Made by a program: the position numbers and the translations under genes. Positions 39,944 through 50,368 of a DNA stretch of 64,000 nucleotides are shown piece after piece. Under the pieces are notes generated by a model. The model searched no databases. It saw only the letters and a program-made list of their open reading frames with translations, and was not told where the DNA came from. Numbering within the stretch: position 1 is the stretch's first letter; each line of letters begins with the position of its first letter. This DNA is from Fluctibacter halophilus (lineage in GTDB: Bacteria > Pseudomonadota > Gammaproteobacteria > Enterobacterales > Alteromonadaceae), in contig NZ_JAJEWP010000004.1 in the NCBI RefSeq assembly GCF_020687825.1, positions 248,001 through 312,000 of the forward strand, read 5' to 3'.

Positions 39944-40645
39944 TTAGCCCTCACGTTTTGCTGAACGGCCTTTCTTCTTAGGTGCTGCAGCAGGTTGCTC
40001 AGTCGCACTAGGCAGACCGCCCAATACTTCACCTTTGAAGATCCAGACTTTAACGCCGATGATGCCGTAAGTGGTAGACGCTTCAGAAGTTGCGTAATCG
40101 ATGTCGGCACGGAATGTGTGCAGTGGCACACGGCCTTCACGATACCATTCTGTACGGGCAATCTCTGCTCCGCCCAAACGGCCGCTAACTTCAACTTTGA
40201 TACCCTTGGCACCCAGACGCATGGCGTTTTGTACCGCACGCTTCATAGCGCGACGGAACATGACACGACGCTCCAGCTGGCTGGAGATACTGTCGGCAAC
40301 CAATTGCGCGTCCAGCTCAGGTTTACGCACCTCAGCGATGTTGATTTGAGCAGGCACACCGGCCAGCTTAGAAACGTGCTTACGCAGCTTCTCAACATCT
40401 TCACCTTTCTTACCGATGACCACGCCAGGACGAGCAGTGTGAATGGTTACACGGATGCTCTTCGCAGGACGCTCGATCACGATTTTAGACAGTGATGCGT
40501 TTTTCAGTTCTTTGGTCAGATACTTACGTACCTGATGGTCATTAAACAGGTTATCTGCATACTCTGCAGTATTAGCGTACCAGGTAGAAGTCCATGGTTT
40601 GCTGATACCCAGGCGTATACCTGTAGGATGTACCTTCTGTCCCAT
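39944..40645 (-). CDS. rpsC: 30S ribosomal protein S3
   Basis: Small-subunit head protein of 233 residues near the mRNA entry channel. It has a KH RNA-binding domain with the [12 protein letters not shown] loop, and a C-terminal tail rich in Ala, Pro and Lys ([15 protein letters not shown]). The start [13 protein letters not shown] is the family norm. It lies between rplV (10-base gap) and rplP. Confidence 0.97.
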   Translation of the reverse strand: MGQKVHPTGIRLGISKPWTSTWYANTAEYADNLFNDHQVRKYLTKELKNASLSKIVIERPAKSIRVTIHTARPGVVIGKKGEDVEKLRKHVSKLAGVPAQINIAEVRKPELDAQLVADSISSQLERRVMFRRAMKRAVQNAMRLGAKGIKVEVSGRLGGAEIARTEWYREGRVPLHTFRADIDYATSEASTTYGIIGVKVWIFKGEVLGGLPSATEQPAAAPKKKGRSAKREG

Positions 40646-40655
40646 TACTTTACTC

Positions 40656-40985
40656 CTAGTCCGCTACTACAACAGTGATGTGACTGCTGCGCTTGAAAAT
40701 ACGGTCAGCACGGCCTTTCGCACGAGGCTTAATACGCTTCATGGTAGGACCTTCGTCAACGAAAACTTTCGCGACAGTCAGCTCATCGATGTCAGCGCCT
40801 TCGTTGTGTTCAGCATTGGCAATGGCAGATTCCAGTACTTTCTTAACCAGAGCTGCACTTTTCTTCGGGCTGTAAGCCAGAATTTCCAACGCTTTTTCAA
40901 CGTGTAAACCGCGAATTTGATCTGCAACCAGACGCGCCTTCTGAGCCGAGGTGCGAGCAAAACGATGCTTAGCAATAGCTTCCAT
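40656..40985 (-). CDS. rplV: 50S ribosomal protein L22
   Basis: Protein of 109 residues whose beta-hairpin loop lines the peptide exit tunnel; mutations in that loop are a known cause of macrolide resistance in other bacteria. The loop region ([19 protein letters not shown]) looks normal. It follows rpsS with an 11-base gap. Confidence 0.97.
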   Translation of the reverse strand: MEAIAKHRFARTSAQKARLVADQIRGLHVEKALEILAYSPKKSAALVKKVLESAIANAEHNEGADIDELTVAKVFVDEGPTMKRIKPRAKGRADRIFKRSSHITVVVAD

Positions 40986-40996
40986 TTCTCTTCCCC

Positions 40997-41272
40997 TTAT
41001 CTCTTAGACTTCTTATCCGCGATATGACCACGGTAAGTACGCGTAGGCGCAAATTCGCCCAATTTATGGCCGACCATTTCGTCACTGACGAAAACAGGAA
41101 CGTGCTGGCGACCGTTATGGACAGCAATGGTCAACCCAATCATATCTGGGATGATCATGGAACGACGAGACCAAGTTTTGATTGGCTTCTTGTCGTTATT
41201 TTCCACTGCTGCCTCTACCTTCTTCAGCAAGTGCAGGTCAATAAATGGACCTTTCTTGAGAGAACGTGGCAT
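40997..41272 (-). CDS. rpsS: 30S ribosomal protein S19
   Basis: Head protein of 91 residues that contacts S13 and the tRNA A-site. The sequence ([54 protein letters not shown]) is full length. It lies between rplB and rplV. Confidence 0.97.
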   Translation of the reverse strand: MPRSLKKGPFIDLHLLKKVEAAVENNDKKPIKTWSRRSMIIPDMIGLTIAVHNGRQHVPVFVSDEMVGHKLGEFAPTRTYRGHIADKKSKR

Positions 41273-41287
41273 GGTGAATCCTCGCTT

Positions 41288-42112
41288 TTACTTGTTACGA
41301 CGACGTACGATAAGCTTATCAGTACGCTTGTTTGATCGGGTCTTCTTACCCTTGGTCGGTACACCCCAAGGTGTAACCGGATGACGGCCACCAGAGGTAC
41401 GGCCTTCACCACCACCGTGTGGGTGATCTACCGGGTTCATGGCAACACCACGAACAGTAGGACGAACACCACGCCAACGGCTGGCACCAGCTTTACCCAG
41501 TGAACGCAACATGTGTTCAGCATTACCCACTTCACCAATGGTGGCGCGGCAGTCAGCCAACACTTTACGAACTTCACCAGAACGCAGACGCAGCGTTACA
41601 TACGCACCGTCGCGAGCCAGAATCTGAGCATAGGCACCGGCAGAACGCGCGATCTGAGCACCTTTACCAGGCTTCATTTCAATCGCGTGAACAGTAGTAC
41701 CTACTGGAATGTTACGCATAGGCAGAGCATTACCCGCCTTGATAGGTGCATCGGAACCAGATTGAACCTTGTCACCTGCTTTAGCACCTTTAGGCGCCAA
41801 AATGTAACGACGCTCACCGTCTGCATACAGCACCAACGCAATGTTGGATGAACGGTTAGGATCGTATTCCAAACGCTCAATTTGGGCAGGAATGCCGTCT
41901 TTGTTGCGTTTGAAATCAATTACGCGGTAGTGATGCTTGTGGCCACCACCAATGTGACGCACGGTGATGCGACCATTGTTGTTACGACCACCAGACTTGC
42001 TGTTCTTTTCCAGCAAAGGCGCATAAGGTGCACCTTTGTGCAGATCAGGATTAACAACCTGAACTACGTGACGACGACCAGCAGAAGTCGGCTTAGCTTT
42101 CAATAATGGCAT
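41288..42112 (-). CDS. rplB: 50S ribosomal protein L2
   Basis: Large-subunit core protein of 274 residues, needed for subunit association and peptidyl transfer. The conserved histidine motif [21 protein letters not shown] near the C-terminus is present, and the C-terminus ends KLIVRRRNK. The rpsS gene follows 15 bases downstream, rplW precedes by 14 bases. Confidence 0.97.
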   Translation of the reverse strand: MPLLKAKPTSAGRRHVVQVVNPDLHKGAPYAPLLEKNSKSGGRNNNGRITVRHIGGGHKHHYRVIDFKRNKDGIPAQIERLEYDPNRSSNIALVLYADGERRYILAPKGAKAGDKVQSGSDAPIKAGNALPMRNIPVGTTVHAIEMKPGKGAQIARSAGAYAQILARDGAYVTLRLRSGEVRKVLADCRATIGEVGNAEHMLRSLGKAGASRWRGVRPTVRGVAMNPVDHPHGGGEGRTSGGRHPVTPWGVPTKGKKTRSNKRTDKLIVRRRNK

Positions 42113-42126
42113 GTCTAATCCCCTTC

Positions 42127-42429
42127 TTACGCTTCGCCACCGACAAAGTCGATGTCCTGACCTTCTTTAAGCACTACATAGGCTTTTTTCCAGTCACTAC
42201 GCTTGCCGAAAGTCATACCGTGACGCTTGGTTTTACCCTTCACGTTAACAGTACGTACAGTGTTGACTTCCACTTCGAAAAGTTTCTCAACGGCAGCTTT
42301 GATTTCCGCTTTGTTAGCATCTTTCAAAACTTTGAATACAACAGTGTTGTTGCCTTCAGCAGCCATGGTTGTCTTTTCAGAGATGTGTGGCGCTAACAGC
42401 ACCTTAAGTAGACGCTCTTCAGAGATCAT
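42127..42429 (-). CDS. rplW: 50S ribosomal protein L23
   Basis: Protein of 100 residues at the tunnel exit, the docking point for trigger factor and SRP. The conserved trigger-factor glutamate lies in the [10 protein letters not shown] region near residue 18. The start overlaps the rplD stop by four bases (ATGA), as in many species. Confidence 0.97.
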   Translation of the reverse strand: MISEERLLKVLLAPHISEKTTMAAEGNNTVVFKVLKDANKAEIKAAVEKLFEVEVNTVRTVNVKGKTKRHGMTFGKRSDWKKAYVVLKEGQDIDFVGGEA

Positions 42430-43031
42430 GCTAACGCCTCCTCCAGTTGTTTCACTGCATCAGCAGTCATCAACACTTTTTCAAAAGCAATCAAGCTTAC
42501 AGGGTCGATACCTTGAACATCGCGAACGTCAACCTTGTACAGGTTGCGAGCAGACAAGAACAGGTTCTCATCAACTTCAGGGGTCACGATCAGCACATCG
42601 TTCAGCTCCAGCTCATTCAGCTTGGCAACCAATGCTTTGGTTTTAGGTGTATCAACACCGAATTTCTCAACTACGACCAAACGGTCTTGACGTACCAACT
42701 CAGACAGAATGCTCTTCAGAGCACCGCGGTACATCTTCTTGTTAACCTTTTGGCTGTGATCCTGAGGCTTAGCAGCAAACGCACGGCCACCGCCAACCCA
42801 GATCGGGCTACGGATAGTACCAGCACGTGCACGGCCAGTACCTTTTTGACGCCATGGCTTCTTACCACCGCCGCGGACTTCAGCACGCGTTTTCTGCGCC
42901 TTGGAGCCCTGACGAGCACCTGCACCGAATGCAACGACTACCTGGTGAACCAGGGCTTCGTTGAAATCACGTCCAAAGGTCGCTTCGGATACTTCAAGAG
43001 CGCTTTTCGCGTCTTTCAATACTAATTCCAT
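42426..43031 (-). CDS. rplD: 50S ribosomal protein L4 (also S10 operon regulator)
   Basis: Protein of 201 residues that binds 23S rRNA and, in gammaproteobacteria, represses its own operon by binding the S10 leader to cause attenuation and to inhibit translation. The start ATG 43031 ([16 protein letters not shown]) matches the family; GGGGAG precedes it, while the frame's GTG three bases earlier is not used. The tunnel loop [19 protein letters not shown] is intact. The leader it would bind is visible upstream of rpsJ. Confidence 0.97.
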   Translation of the reverse strand: MELVLKDAKSALEVSEATFGRDFNEALVHQVVVAFGAGARQGSKAQKTRAEVRGGGKKPWRQKGTGRARAGTIRSPIWVGGGRAFAAKPQDHSQKVNKKMYRGALKSILSELVRQDRLVVVEKFGVDTPKTKALVAKLNELELNDVLIVTPEVDENLFLSARNLYKVDVRDVQGIDPVSLIAFEKVLMTADAVKQLEEALA

Positions 43032-43049
43032 CACTTAACTCCCCAGACG

Positions 43050-43688
43050 TTATGCTTTCACTGCAGGCTTGACGATAACATCGCCGCCTGTTGCACCAGG
43101 TACTGCACCTTTGACCAGAATCAGGTTGTTCTCTGCGTCAACACGTACCACTTCCAAAGATTGAGTAGTCACGGCTTTGTTGCCCATTTGGCCAGCCATT
43201 TTCTTACCTTTGAAAACTTTACCTGGAGATTGGTTTTGACCAATTGAACCAGGAGCACGGTGAGACAAAGAGTTACCGTGGGTCATGCGCTGAGAACTGA
43301 AGTTCCAGCGTTTGATAGCACCTTGGAAACCTTTACCTTTAGAAGTACCTGCCACGTCAACTTTTGCAGTGTCAGCGAAGATTTCAACAGTGATTTCACT
43401 GCCGACTTCAATGCCTTCACCTTCGTTGCCTTCCAGGCGGAACTCCCACATACCGCGGCCAGCTTCCACACCCGCTTTAGCAAAGTGACCTGCTTCAGCT
43501 TTGTTGATGCGGTTCGCTTTTTTAGTACCAGCGGTAACTTGTAGCGCGCGATACCCGTCGGTTTCTTCAGTACGCAACTGAGTCACACGGTTTGGGGTCG
43601 CTTCGATAACAGTCACAGGGATAGACGCACCGTCTTCAGTGAAGATGCGAGTCATACCTACTTTACGACCGATTAGACCAATCGCCAT
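43050..43688 (-). CDS. rplC: 50S ribosomal protein L3
   Basis: One of the two large-subunit assembly initiator proteins, 212 residues. It starts [16 protein letters not shown] and has the finger that reaches the peptidyl-transferase centre ([20 protein letters not shown]); the glutamine in GQNQ is the methylation site of PrmB in E. coli. It follows rpsJ by 18 bases and precedes rplD by 18 bases. Confidence 0.97.
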   Translation of the reverse strand: MAIGLIGRKVGMTRIFTEDGASIPVTVIEATPNRVTQLRTEETDGYRALQVTAGTKKANRINKAEAGHFAKAGVEAGRGMWEFRLEGNEGEGIEVGSEITVEIFADTAKVDVAGTSKGKGFQGAIKRWNFSSQRMTHGNSLSHRAPGSIGQNQSPGKVFKGKKMAGQMGNKAVTTQSLEVVRVDAENNLILVKGAVPGATGGDVIVKPAVKA

Positions 43689-43706
43689 TGTTAAAACCCT
43701 CTCTTG

Positions 43707-44200
<494 letters not shown>

Positions 44201-44206
44201 CCGCGA

Positions 44207-44234
44207 ATTATACAGAGATTGGCGAGCAATGCAA
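44207..44234 (-). promoter_or_regulatory. S10 operon promoter
   Basis: On the minus strand TTGCAT (44229-44234), 16 bases, then a perfect TATAAT (44207-44212) preceded by TG. The discriminator is GC-rich (TCGCGGCC), typical of stringently controlled promoters. An AT-rich tract upstream (about 44240-44265) may act as an UP element. Confidence 0.8.
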
Positions 44235-44419
44235 CGTCAAAAGCGGATTAAATCAATGTTTTTCTGCGTGTTCACGGCAACCACAACGCACGATGTGTTG
44301 TCACCGCAGCGCAGGTCTCCAGAGGTAAGCGAAAGTAATCCTGAAACCCGTACCGAGCAAACAAATTAAACGGTACACAGCCAACGGGTGCTGAGTTATA
44401 GTTAGGGAAGAACAAGTAT
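44235..44419. other. Upstream region of the GAF-PulE ATPase gene
   Basis: Together with the S10 leader and promoter, this makes a 401-base stretch without a gene. The part nearest 44420 has a possible -10 box TATAGT (44398-44403), but no good -35 partner. A short frame at 44148-44369 overlaps the S10 promoter and is not believed. Confidence 0.4.
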
Positions 44420-46663
44420 ATGATCCCTATAGAAAACATGACTGACGATCCGGCCATCGAACAAAAACTGCAGCCCATCAACAATGTATTGGGCGCTCAT
44501 CCGACCCTGATGGATGCCTACCAGCAGCTCGAAGCCATGATCCTTGAATTGTTTGGTGCAGAACGGATGAGTATCTTTCAGCGCCGCCGGCAACATCAGG
44601 ATTTGGTTGCGCGCTTTAAAACGGGCAAGGAAACCCGAGAGATCAAAGTACCCATCAGCCCCCAGTCCATCGCAGGTTACGTGGCCCTGTCGCAGCGACC
44701 GCTGTTGATCAGTGACCCCTACGATGCCCAAGAGCTGGCAGACATCCATCCACGGCTCAAGTTTGCCGACAAATTCGACAAAAGCAGCTCGTTCAAAACC
44801 AATAACATCATCTGCGTGCCGATCCTCAACGCTGGCGTGTTGTTGGGTGTTCTGCAAATCATCAACAAGAAGGTTGGCACATTTGGCGATGCCGACCTGG
44901 AATTGGCCAACGCCACCGCAGAACGGTTAGGCAACAAGTTTCGTTACGAACTCGGTGGCACCGGTCATGCGTTTGAATACCTGGTGCATCGGAAGCTGAT
45001 CAACGAGAAAGATCTGGATCAGATGACCGAGAGCAGTAAAGACAGCCGCCAGCTTATCCAACGTCTGATATCCGAGAGTCGCATTCCGGAAGACGAAATT
45101 GGCACCGCTTTATCCGTTCACTACCAGGTTCCGTTCGTCAAATATAACCCTGACAAGTACCACCTGTATCAAAGTGAAAGTAAACTTAACCTCTCGTATC
45201 TAAAGCGTAACTTCGTCGCTGTTGTTGCGGACGCCAGTGACAACCCCATCGTGCTGATGGCGGAGCCAAACAACGCAGCACTGTTGATGGAAATCGAAAG
45301 TGCCATGGGGATCGACAGTTATGAAATCTCTGTCGGCCTGCCCAATCAGATCCTGCAATACCTCGGCGCCGGCAGCGGTGGAGGCGGTGTGCCCGGGGAA
45401 ATGGATGAAATCCTCGACGAGATCGGCACCAGTGCCGAAGAGCTGGAAGAAAGCAACGATGAGATGTCCGACGATGCGCCTGCCGTCGTGCGTCTGGTCA
45501 GCCGTATATTGCACGATGCCAAACGCCTGAATGCGTCGGATATACACGTTGATGCCGAGAAGAACGGTCCTACCCGTGTCCGTATGCGTATTGACGGTGT
45601 ATGCCGGGATATCACCCAGGTACCTGCCTCACACCACAGTGCGGTCATCGCCCGTATCAAGATCATGTCGAACCTTAACATCGCGGAGAAACGCGTACCT
45701 CAGGATGGCAAACTGGCGTTTCGCATGTCAGGGCAGTTGGTCGAAGTTCGGGTTGCAACGATCCCCACTGTGGCCGGTGAAGGTGTGGTCATGCGTATCC
45801 TGGCGTCCGGTGGCGCCATGCCGATAGAGAAAATGAATGTGCGTCAGTCCAATATGGACATGCTGACCAACATGATCAAAAAGCCGCACGGCATCTTGTT
45901 GGTAGTAGGACCGACCGGTTCCGGTAAAACCACCACGTTGCATGCTGTACTCGGTTACCTGAACACGCCAGACAAAAAGATCTGGACCGCAGAAGATCCG
46001 GTGGAGATCACCCAGCCCGGATTACAACAGGTTCAGGTCAGTCCTAAAATTGGCTTTACCTTTGCCGCTGCACTTCGGGCCTTCTTGCGGGCTGACCCTG
46101 ACATCATTCTGATCGGTGAGATGCGTGACAAAGAAACCGCCCATGCCGGTATTGAAGCGTCATTGACCGGTCACTTGGTATTGTCGACGTTACACACCAA
46201 CTCGGCACCAGAAACCATTACCCGTCTGCTAGACCTTGGTCTGGATCCAGTCAACTTTTCTGATGCCTGTGTGGGGATCCTGGCCCAGCGTCTGATCCGA
46301 ACCTTGTGCCCAAACTGCAAAGAAGAGTATGACGCCAGTGAAACGGACATTGCCTTTATCAAACGTCAGTACGGTGAAGAATACCTGGACGAGCTGGACA
46401 TGACATCACCACTCAAATTGCATCGGGCAAAAGGTTGTGAAGACTGTGGAGACACAGGCTATAAAGGCCGGACCGGTGTGCATGAATTGTTGCAGATGAC
46501 CCCGGAACTGCGCTCGCTGATCTATAAGGAAGCGTCTGTCAGTGCCATGAAAGAACAAGCCATGAAAGATGGCATGCGCACATTGACCCAGGACGGTATC
46601 TACAAAGTCCTCAAAGGGGACACTGACATTGCGCAGGTACAGATCATCAGCGGCTCTGAATAA
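44420..46663 (+). CDS. GspE/PulE-type secretion ATPase with N-terminal GAF domain
   Basis: A 747-residue ATPase of the type II secretion/type IV pilus family, with an unusual front. Residues about 20-180 form a GAF-like domain (VPISPQSIAGYVALSQRPLLI, ICVPILNAGVLLGVLQIINKK), followed by a MshEN/GspE-N region at about 190-330 and an acidic linker (EMDEILDEIGTSAEELEES). The motor has Walker A GPTGSGKT from residue 497, Walker B DPDIILIGEMRD and two zinc-finger CxxC pairs (CPNC, CEDC). No secretion or pilus genes are adjacent. The MshEN region suggests cyclic di-GMP input and the GAF domain a second ligand. It may be a regulator or an alternative motor. Confidence 0.88.
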   Translation: MIPIENMTDDPAIEQKLQPINNVLGAHPTLMDAYQQLEAMILELFGAERMSIFQRRRQHQDLVARFKTGKETREIKVPISPQSIAGYVALSQRPLLISDPYDAQELADIHPRLKFADKFDKSSSFKTNNIICVPILNAGVLLGVLQIINKKVGTFGDADLELANATAERLGNKFRYELGGTGHAFEYLVHRKLINEKDLDQMTESSKDSRQLIQRLISESRIPEDEIGTALSVHYQVPFVKYNPDKYHLYQSESKLNLSYLKRNFVAVVADASDNPIVLMAEPNNAALLMEIESAMGIDSYEISVGLPNQILQYLGAGSGGGGVPGEMDEILDEIGTSAEELEESNDEMSDDAPAVVRLVSRILHDAKRLNASDIHVDAEKNGPTRVRMRIDGVCRDITQVPASHHSAVIARIKIMSNLNIAEKRVPQDGKLAFRMSGQLVEVRVATIPTVAGEGVVMRILASGGAMPIEKMNVRQSNMDMLTNMIKKPHGILLVVGPTGSGKTTTLHAVLGYLNTPDKKIWTAEDPVEITQPGLQQVQVSPKIGFTFAAALRAFLRADPDIILIGEMRDKETAHAGIEASLTGHLVLSTLHTNSAPETITRLLDLGLDPVNFSDACVGILAQRLIRTLCPNCKEEYDASETDIAFIKRQYGEEYLDELDMTSPLKLHRAKGCEDCGDTGYKGRTGVHELLQMTPELRSLIYKEASVSAMKEQAMKDGMRTLTQDGIYKVLKGDTDIAQVQIISGSE

Positions 46664-46690
46664 CGCCACTCAACGGTCTATTTTGACCAT

Positions 46691-46716
46691 AAAAAAGCCC
46701 CGAAAGGGGCTTTTTT
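46691..46716. terminator. Bidirectional terminator between the ATPase and M13 peptidase genes
   Basis: AAGCCCC (46695-46701), loop GAAA, GGGGCTT (46706-46712); flanked by A6 and T6. A GAAA tetraloop gives extra stability. Confidence 0.94.
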
Positions 46717-46731
46717 GTAGGTCGCGAGGGA

Positions 46732-48825
46732 TTACCAGATCCGCACCCGCTCTTCCGGCGCAAGGTACAGGGCATCACCGGGCTGTACATTGAATGCCTC
46801 ATACCAGGCATCATGATTGCGAGGTGCCAAGGCACGGTAGCGGCCAGGAGCGTGAGTACCACCTTTAAGCTGGTTGAGCATGCTTTGCTCGGTACGCTTC
46901 TCTTTCCATACCTGTGCCCAGGCCAGGAAAAAACGCTGATCGCCGGTCAAGCCGTCAATCACCGGCGCTTCTTTTCCGTTCAGGCTGAGCTTATAAGCAT
47001 GATAAGCCATCGCCAGACCGCCAACATCACCGATGTTTTCACCCAGGCTATTCCGTCCGTTAACGAACTGGCCTTCAATCGGCTCATAGGCGCTGTATTG
47101 AGCGGCCAGTTTGTCCGCTTTGGCTTCAAAGGCTGCACGGTCGGCGTCGGTCCACCAGTTGCGCTGAATACCATTGGCATCAGACTTGGAGCCCTGATCG
47201 TCAAAACCATGGCCCATTTCATGTCCGATCACGGCTCCAATACCACCGTAGTTGACCGCTGGATCAGCATTCGGATCGAAAAACGGCGGCTGCAGAATGG
47301 CGGCAGGAAAAACAATTTCGTTGAACGAACTGTTGTAGTAAGCGTTTACACGTTGTGGCGTCATGCCCCAACGTTCGCGGTCAGTTGGCTCCAATTCTCG
47401 GGCCACGTCTTTGGCCTGGAAGAAACGACGGATATTGTGCACATTGGCCATCAGATCATCGGCGCTGATGGTCAACCCATCAAAGGACTCCCATTCATCC
47501 GGGTAACCAATTTTAGGACGGAAAGAAGCCAGTTTTTCCTGGGCATTTTTCTTGGTGTCTTCACTCATCCAGTCCAGGTTTTCAATTCGCTCGCCCAACG
47601 CGGTGCGCAGGTTTTCCACCAGCTCACTCATCTGTTGTTTCGACGACTCTGGGAAGTAACGTTCTACATATACCTTACCGATGGCAAAACCCAGCGACTC
47701 GGTACCGGACATTTGGGCAACAGCACGCTTCCAGCGCGCTTTCGGCTCTTGCTGACCTGACAGCACTTTACCGAAAAACTCAAAATCAGCCAGATAGATG
47801 CTTTCCGCCAATAAATCTGCATTGCCGGCAATGGCATGGAATTGCAGGTATGCTTTCCAGTCATCCAGCGGCTGCTCATTGATCAGCGCAATGACGTCAT
47901 TGACCGGTTCTGGCTGAGTCACATTCAGCGCAGGCACTTTAAAACCGCTGGAGGCAAAGAAGGCATCCCAGTCAAAACCAGGATAGGCTTCGTTCAGCTG
48001 GTCCCGTTCGATTTGGTTGAGGGTCAGATCACGATTACGGCGCTTCTCCCGCGGCCATTGAACTTCGGCAATGCGGGTTTCCAACGCCAGGATGCGCTGT
48101 GCTTTCTCTTCGGCACCTTCAACACCGGCCATATCCAGCATCTTTGCAATGTGTGCCTGATAGGCATTACGCAGATCGACAAAGCGGGTTTCGTCGCTAA
48201 GGTAGTAATCCCGATCGGGCAGACCAAGGCCACCGACACCGACACTCAACTGATATTCATTCGGATCCAGACGGTTGTACCACATGCCTCCCCAAATGGG
48301 TGATTGAGTGCCTGTCAGCCAGGCGTTACCAAATGCTTTGGTCAGCCCTTTAGTCGTCTCAATTGCAGCAAAGCCATCCAGCATATCCTGGATCGGCGCA
48401 AAGCCTTTTTCTTCAAGTGCATCGGTGTCCATGTAGGCGTTATAGAAATCAGCAATCAGCTTGGCTTCACCGCTCAAGTTTTCAGCCTTGGACAAATCAT
48501 CAATGATGGCTTTAACCCGTTCTTCGCTGCGCTCCGCCAGGCCGGTGAAAGCACCGTAACGGGTTTTGTCTGCAGGCATAACGTAATTGTCATACCAGGT
48601 GCCGCTGGCATACATAAAGAAATCATCGCCAGGCTTTACCGCTTCGTTTCGCGCGGTAAGGTCAACACCAAAGGAACCCAGTTCAGGGCGGCCCTTTTGC
48701 GCGTCTGGGGCGGCTTGCTCGGTAGCAGGCTTAGCGGTATCAGTTTGAGCAGTTTCGGTCGGCTGGCTGCAACCAGCCAACAATAGGCCCGACGCAACCG
48801 CGCAGGCTAGCAGTGAATGTTTCAT
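46732..48825 (-). CDS. M13 family zinc metallopeptidase, lipoprotein (PepO/neprilysin-like)
   Basis: A 697-residue peptidase of family M13. The N-terminus is a lipoprotein signal with lipobox LLAGC (Cys19), then a short Thr/Gln/Ala-rich linker. The N-terminal M13 domain covers residues 60-440; the catalytic part has HEMGH near residue 532, ENIGDVGG carrying the third zinc ligand, and the C-terminal PGDALYLAPEERVRIW tail with the usual basic residue. Such peptidases cleave oligopeptides at the cell surface. The gene has a hairpin AATGGCCC/GGGCCATT (48847-48869) in its leader. It is downstream of glnG on the same strand. Confidence 0.93.
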   Translation of the reverse strand: MKHSLLACAVASGLLLAGCSQPTETAQTDTAKPATEQAAPDAQKGRPELGSFGVDLTARNEAVKPGDDFFMYASGTWYDNYVMPADKTRYGAFTGLAERSEERVKAIIDDLSKAENLSGEAKLIADFYNAYMDTDALEEKGFAPIQDMLDGFAAIETTKGLTKAFGNAWLTGTQSPIWGGMWYNRLDPNEYQLSVGVGGLGLPDRDYYLSDETRFVDLRNAYQAHIAKMLDMAGVEGAEEKAQRILALETRIAEVQWPREKRRNRDLTLNQIERDQLNEAYPGFDWDAFFASSGFKVPALNVTQPEPVNDVIALINEQPLDDWKAYLQFHAIAGNADLLAESIYLADFEFFGKVLSGQQEPKARWKRAVAQMSGTESLGFAIGKVYVERYFPESSKQQMSELVENLRTALGERIENLDWMSEDTKKNAQEKLASFRPKIGYPDEWESFDGLTISADDLMANVHNIRRFFQAKDVARELEPTDRERWGMTPQRVNAYYNSSFNEIVFPAAILQPPFFDPNADPAVNYGGIGAVIGHEMGHGFDDQGSKSDANGIQRNWWTDADRAAFEAKADKLAAQYSAYEPIEGQFVNGRNSLGENIGDVGGLAMAYHAYKLSLNGKEAPVIDGLTGDQRFFLAWAQVWKEKRTEQSMLNQLKGGTHAPGRYRALAPRNHDAWYEAFNVQPGDALYLAPEERVRIW

Positions 48826-48964
48826 GGAAAGTCCTTCAATCTATCTAATGGCCCGCTACAGGGGCCATTGACGTTGTTTATTATCCAGACTATTAGGCAT
48901 CAGACCGACCGGTAAGGCAAGCAGACCAGCTTTTTTTTGCTGCCAGTGGTCGCATTTTCGTCCG

Positions 48965-50368
48965 TTACAGGTCGAGTTCTTTGAGTTTCCGGGTCAGGGT
49001 ATTGCGCCCCCACCCGAGCCGCTTAGCCGCATCCTGCTTGTGCCCGTGGGTATGATGCAATGCCCGTTCGAGCAGGGTCTTTTCAAACGCGTGCATCGCC
49101 TCATCAAGAATATTGTTTTTACCCGCCAGCAATTGCTGATCGGCCCAATGGGCCAACAAGGTCAGCCAATCTCCGGACTCGGGGCTGTCACTGTGCATTG
49201 GCACATCGCTCAGCTCCGGCGGCAGATCAGAGACCAGAATTTCCTGTCCACTGGCCATCACCGTCAGCCAGCGGCACACGTTTTCCAATTGCCGCACATT
49301 GCCCGGCCAGGGAAGTGTCATCAGCGCCTTGCGGGTTTCCTTACTCAACGACTTTGCCTCGACATCCAGTTCTTTGGCGGCTTTTTGCAAAAAGTGATTG
49401 GCCAACAGTGGAATGTCTTCCCGTCGCTCACTCAAAGTAGGTATGTGAATACGGATGACGTTCAGACGGTGAAACAAATCTTCCCTGAACTTACCCTCTG
49501 CAACCCGTTTCTCCAGGTTCTGGTGAGTAGCAGCAATGATGCGCACATCCACAGTGACCGGACTGTGGCCACCCACTCGGTAAAACTGGCCGTCTGCCAA
49601 CACGCGCAATAATCGCGTTTGCACATCCAGCGGCATATCCCCGATTTCATCCAGGAACAATGTCCCGCCATTGGCCTGTTCAAACCGCCCCTGCCGAGCA
49701 GCCTGAGCCCCGGTAAAGGCGCCCTTCTCGTGACCGAATAACTCGCTTTCAACCAGATCGGCAGGAATAGCCGCCATGTTCAGGGCAATAAAGGTATTAC
49801 TTGATCGAGGACTATGGCGGTGCAACGCTTGCGCCACCAGTTCTTTACCGGTGCCACTTTGGCCGTTGATCAAAACACTGATACTTGAACGGGATAAGCG
49901 ACCGATGGCGCGAAACACCTCCTGCATCGCCGGGGCTTCACCGATGATCTCAGTATCCGGCGCACGCTCGGGTTCCTGGCGTTGCTGGTTCTGCTCCCGT
50001 GCATGGGTCAGGGCACGCTGCACCAGGTTGATGGCTTCGTCGATATCAAAGGGTTTTGGTAAGTATTCAAATGCGCCACTTTTATATGCGTTGACCGCGC
50101 TATCGAGGTCAGAATGGGCGGTCATGATAATGACGGGAATGTCCGGGAAATAACGGTGCACTTCATCCAGCAAGGTCATGCCGTCCATCTGTGGCATGCG
50201 AATGTCAGAGACAATCACTTCTGGCGGTTGTCCGGCGTGCAGTTGACGCAACAAATCCTCAGGATTCTCATAGCAGCAACAGGGAATGCGCTCAGCTTGT
50301 AAGGCCTTTTGCAGCACCCAACGAATTGAGCTGTCGTCATCTACGATCCAAACGGGTTCAGCATTCAT
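48965..50368 (-). CDS. glnG: Nitrogen regulation response regulator NtrC
   Basis: Sigma54 activator of 467 residues. The receiver domain has the phosphoacceptor Asp in [11 protein letters not shown] (near residue 54), followed by a AAA+ ATPase with Walker A GQSGTGKE, the sigma54-contact loop GAFTGA, Walker [10 protein letters not shown], and a C-terminal Fis-type helix-turn-helix ([20 protein letters not shown]). It is the target of NtrB and activates glnA under nitrogen limitation. The start overlaps the glnL stop by four bases. The sigma54 promoter and NtrC sites for glnA are present in this window. Confidence 0.97.
   Translation of the reverse strand: MNAEPVWIVDDDSSIRWVLQKALQAERIPCCCYENPEDLLRQLHAGQPPEVIVSDIRMPQMDGMTLLDEVHRYFPDIPVIIMTAHSDLDSAVNAYKSGAFEYLPKPFDIDEAINLVQRALTHAREQNQQRQEPERAPDTEIIGEAPAMQEVFRAIGRLSRSSISVLINGQSGTGKELVAQALHRHSPRSSNTFIALNMAAIPADLVESELFGHEKGAFTGAQAARQGRFEQANGGTLFLDEIGDMPLDVQTRLLRVLADGQFYRVGGHSPVTVDVRIIAATHQNLEKRVAEGKFREDLFHRLNVIRIHIPTLSERREDIPLLANHFLQKAAKELDVEAKSLSKETRKALMTLPWPGNVRQLENVCRWLTVMASGQEILVSDLPPELSDVPMHSDSPESGDWLTLLAHWADQQLLAGKNNILDEAMHAFEKTLLERALHHTHGHKQDAAKRLGWGRNTLTRKLKELDL

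Noticed and set aside
39995-40495. Plus-strand frames of 80-166 residues across rpsC and other ribosomal genes
   Set aside because: They are mirror frames of highly conserved ribosomal protein genes and have no start context.
48847-48869. Hairpin AATGGCCC/GGGCCATT as a terminator
   Set aside because: It lies upstream of the M13 peptidase start within the likely leader and has no T-run, so it was mentioned only as a leader structure.
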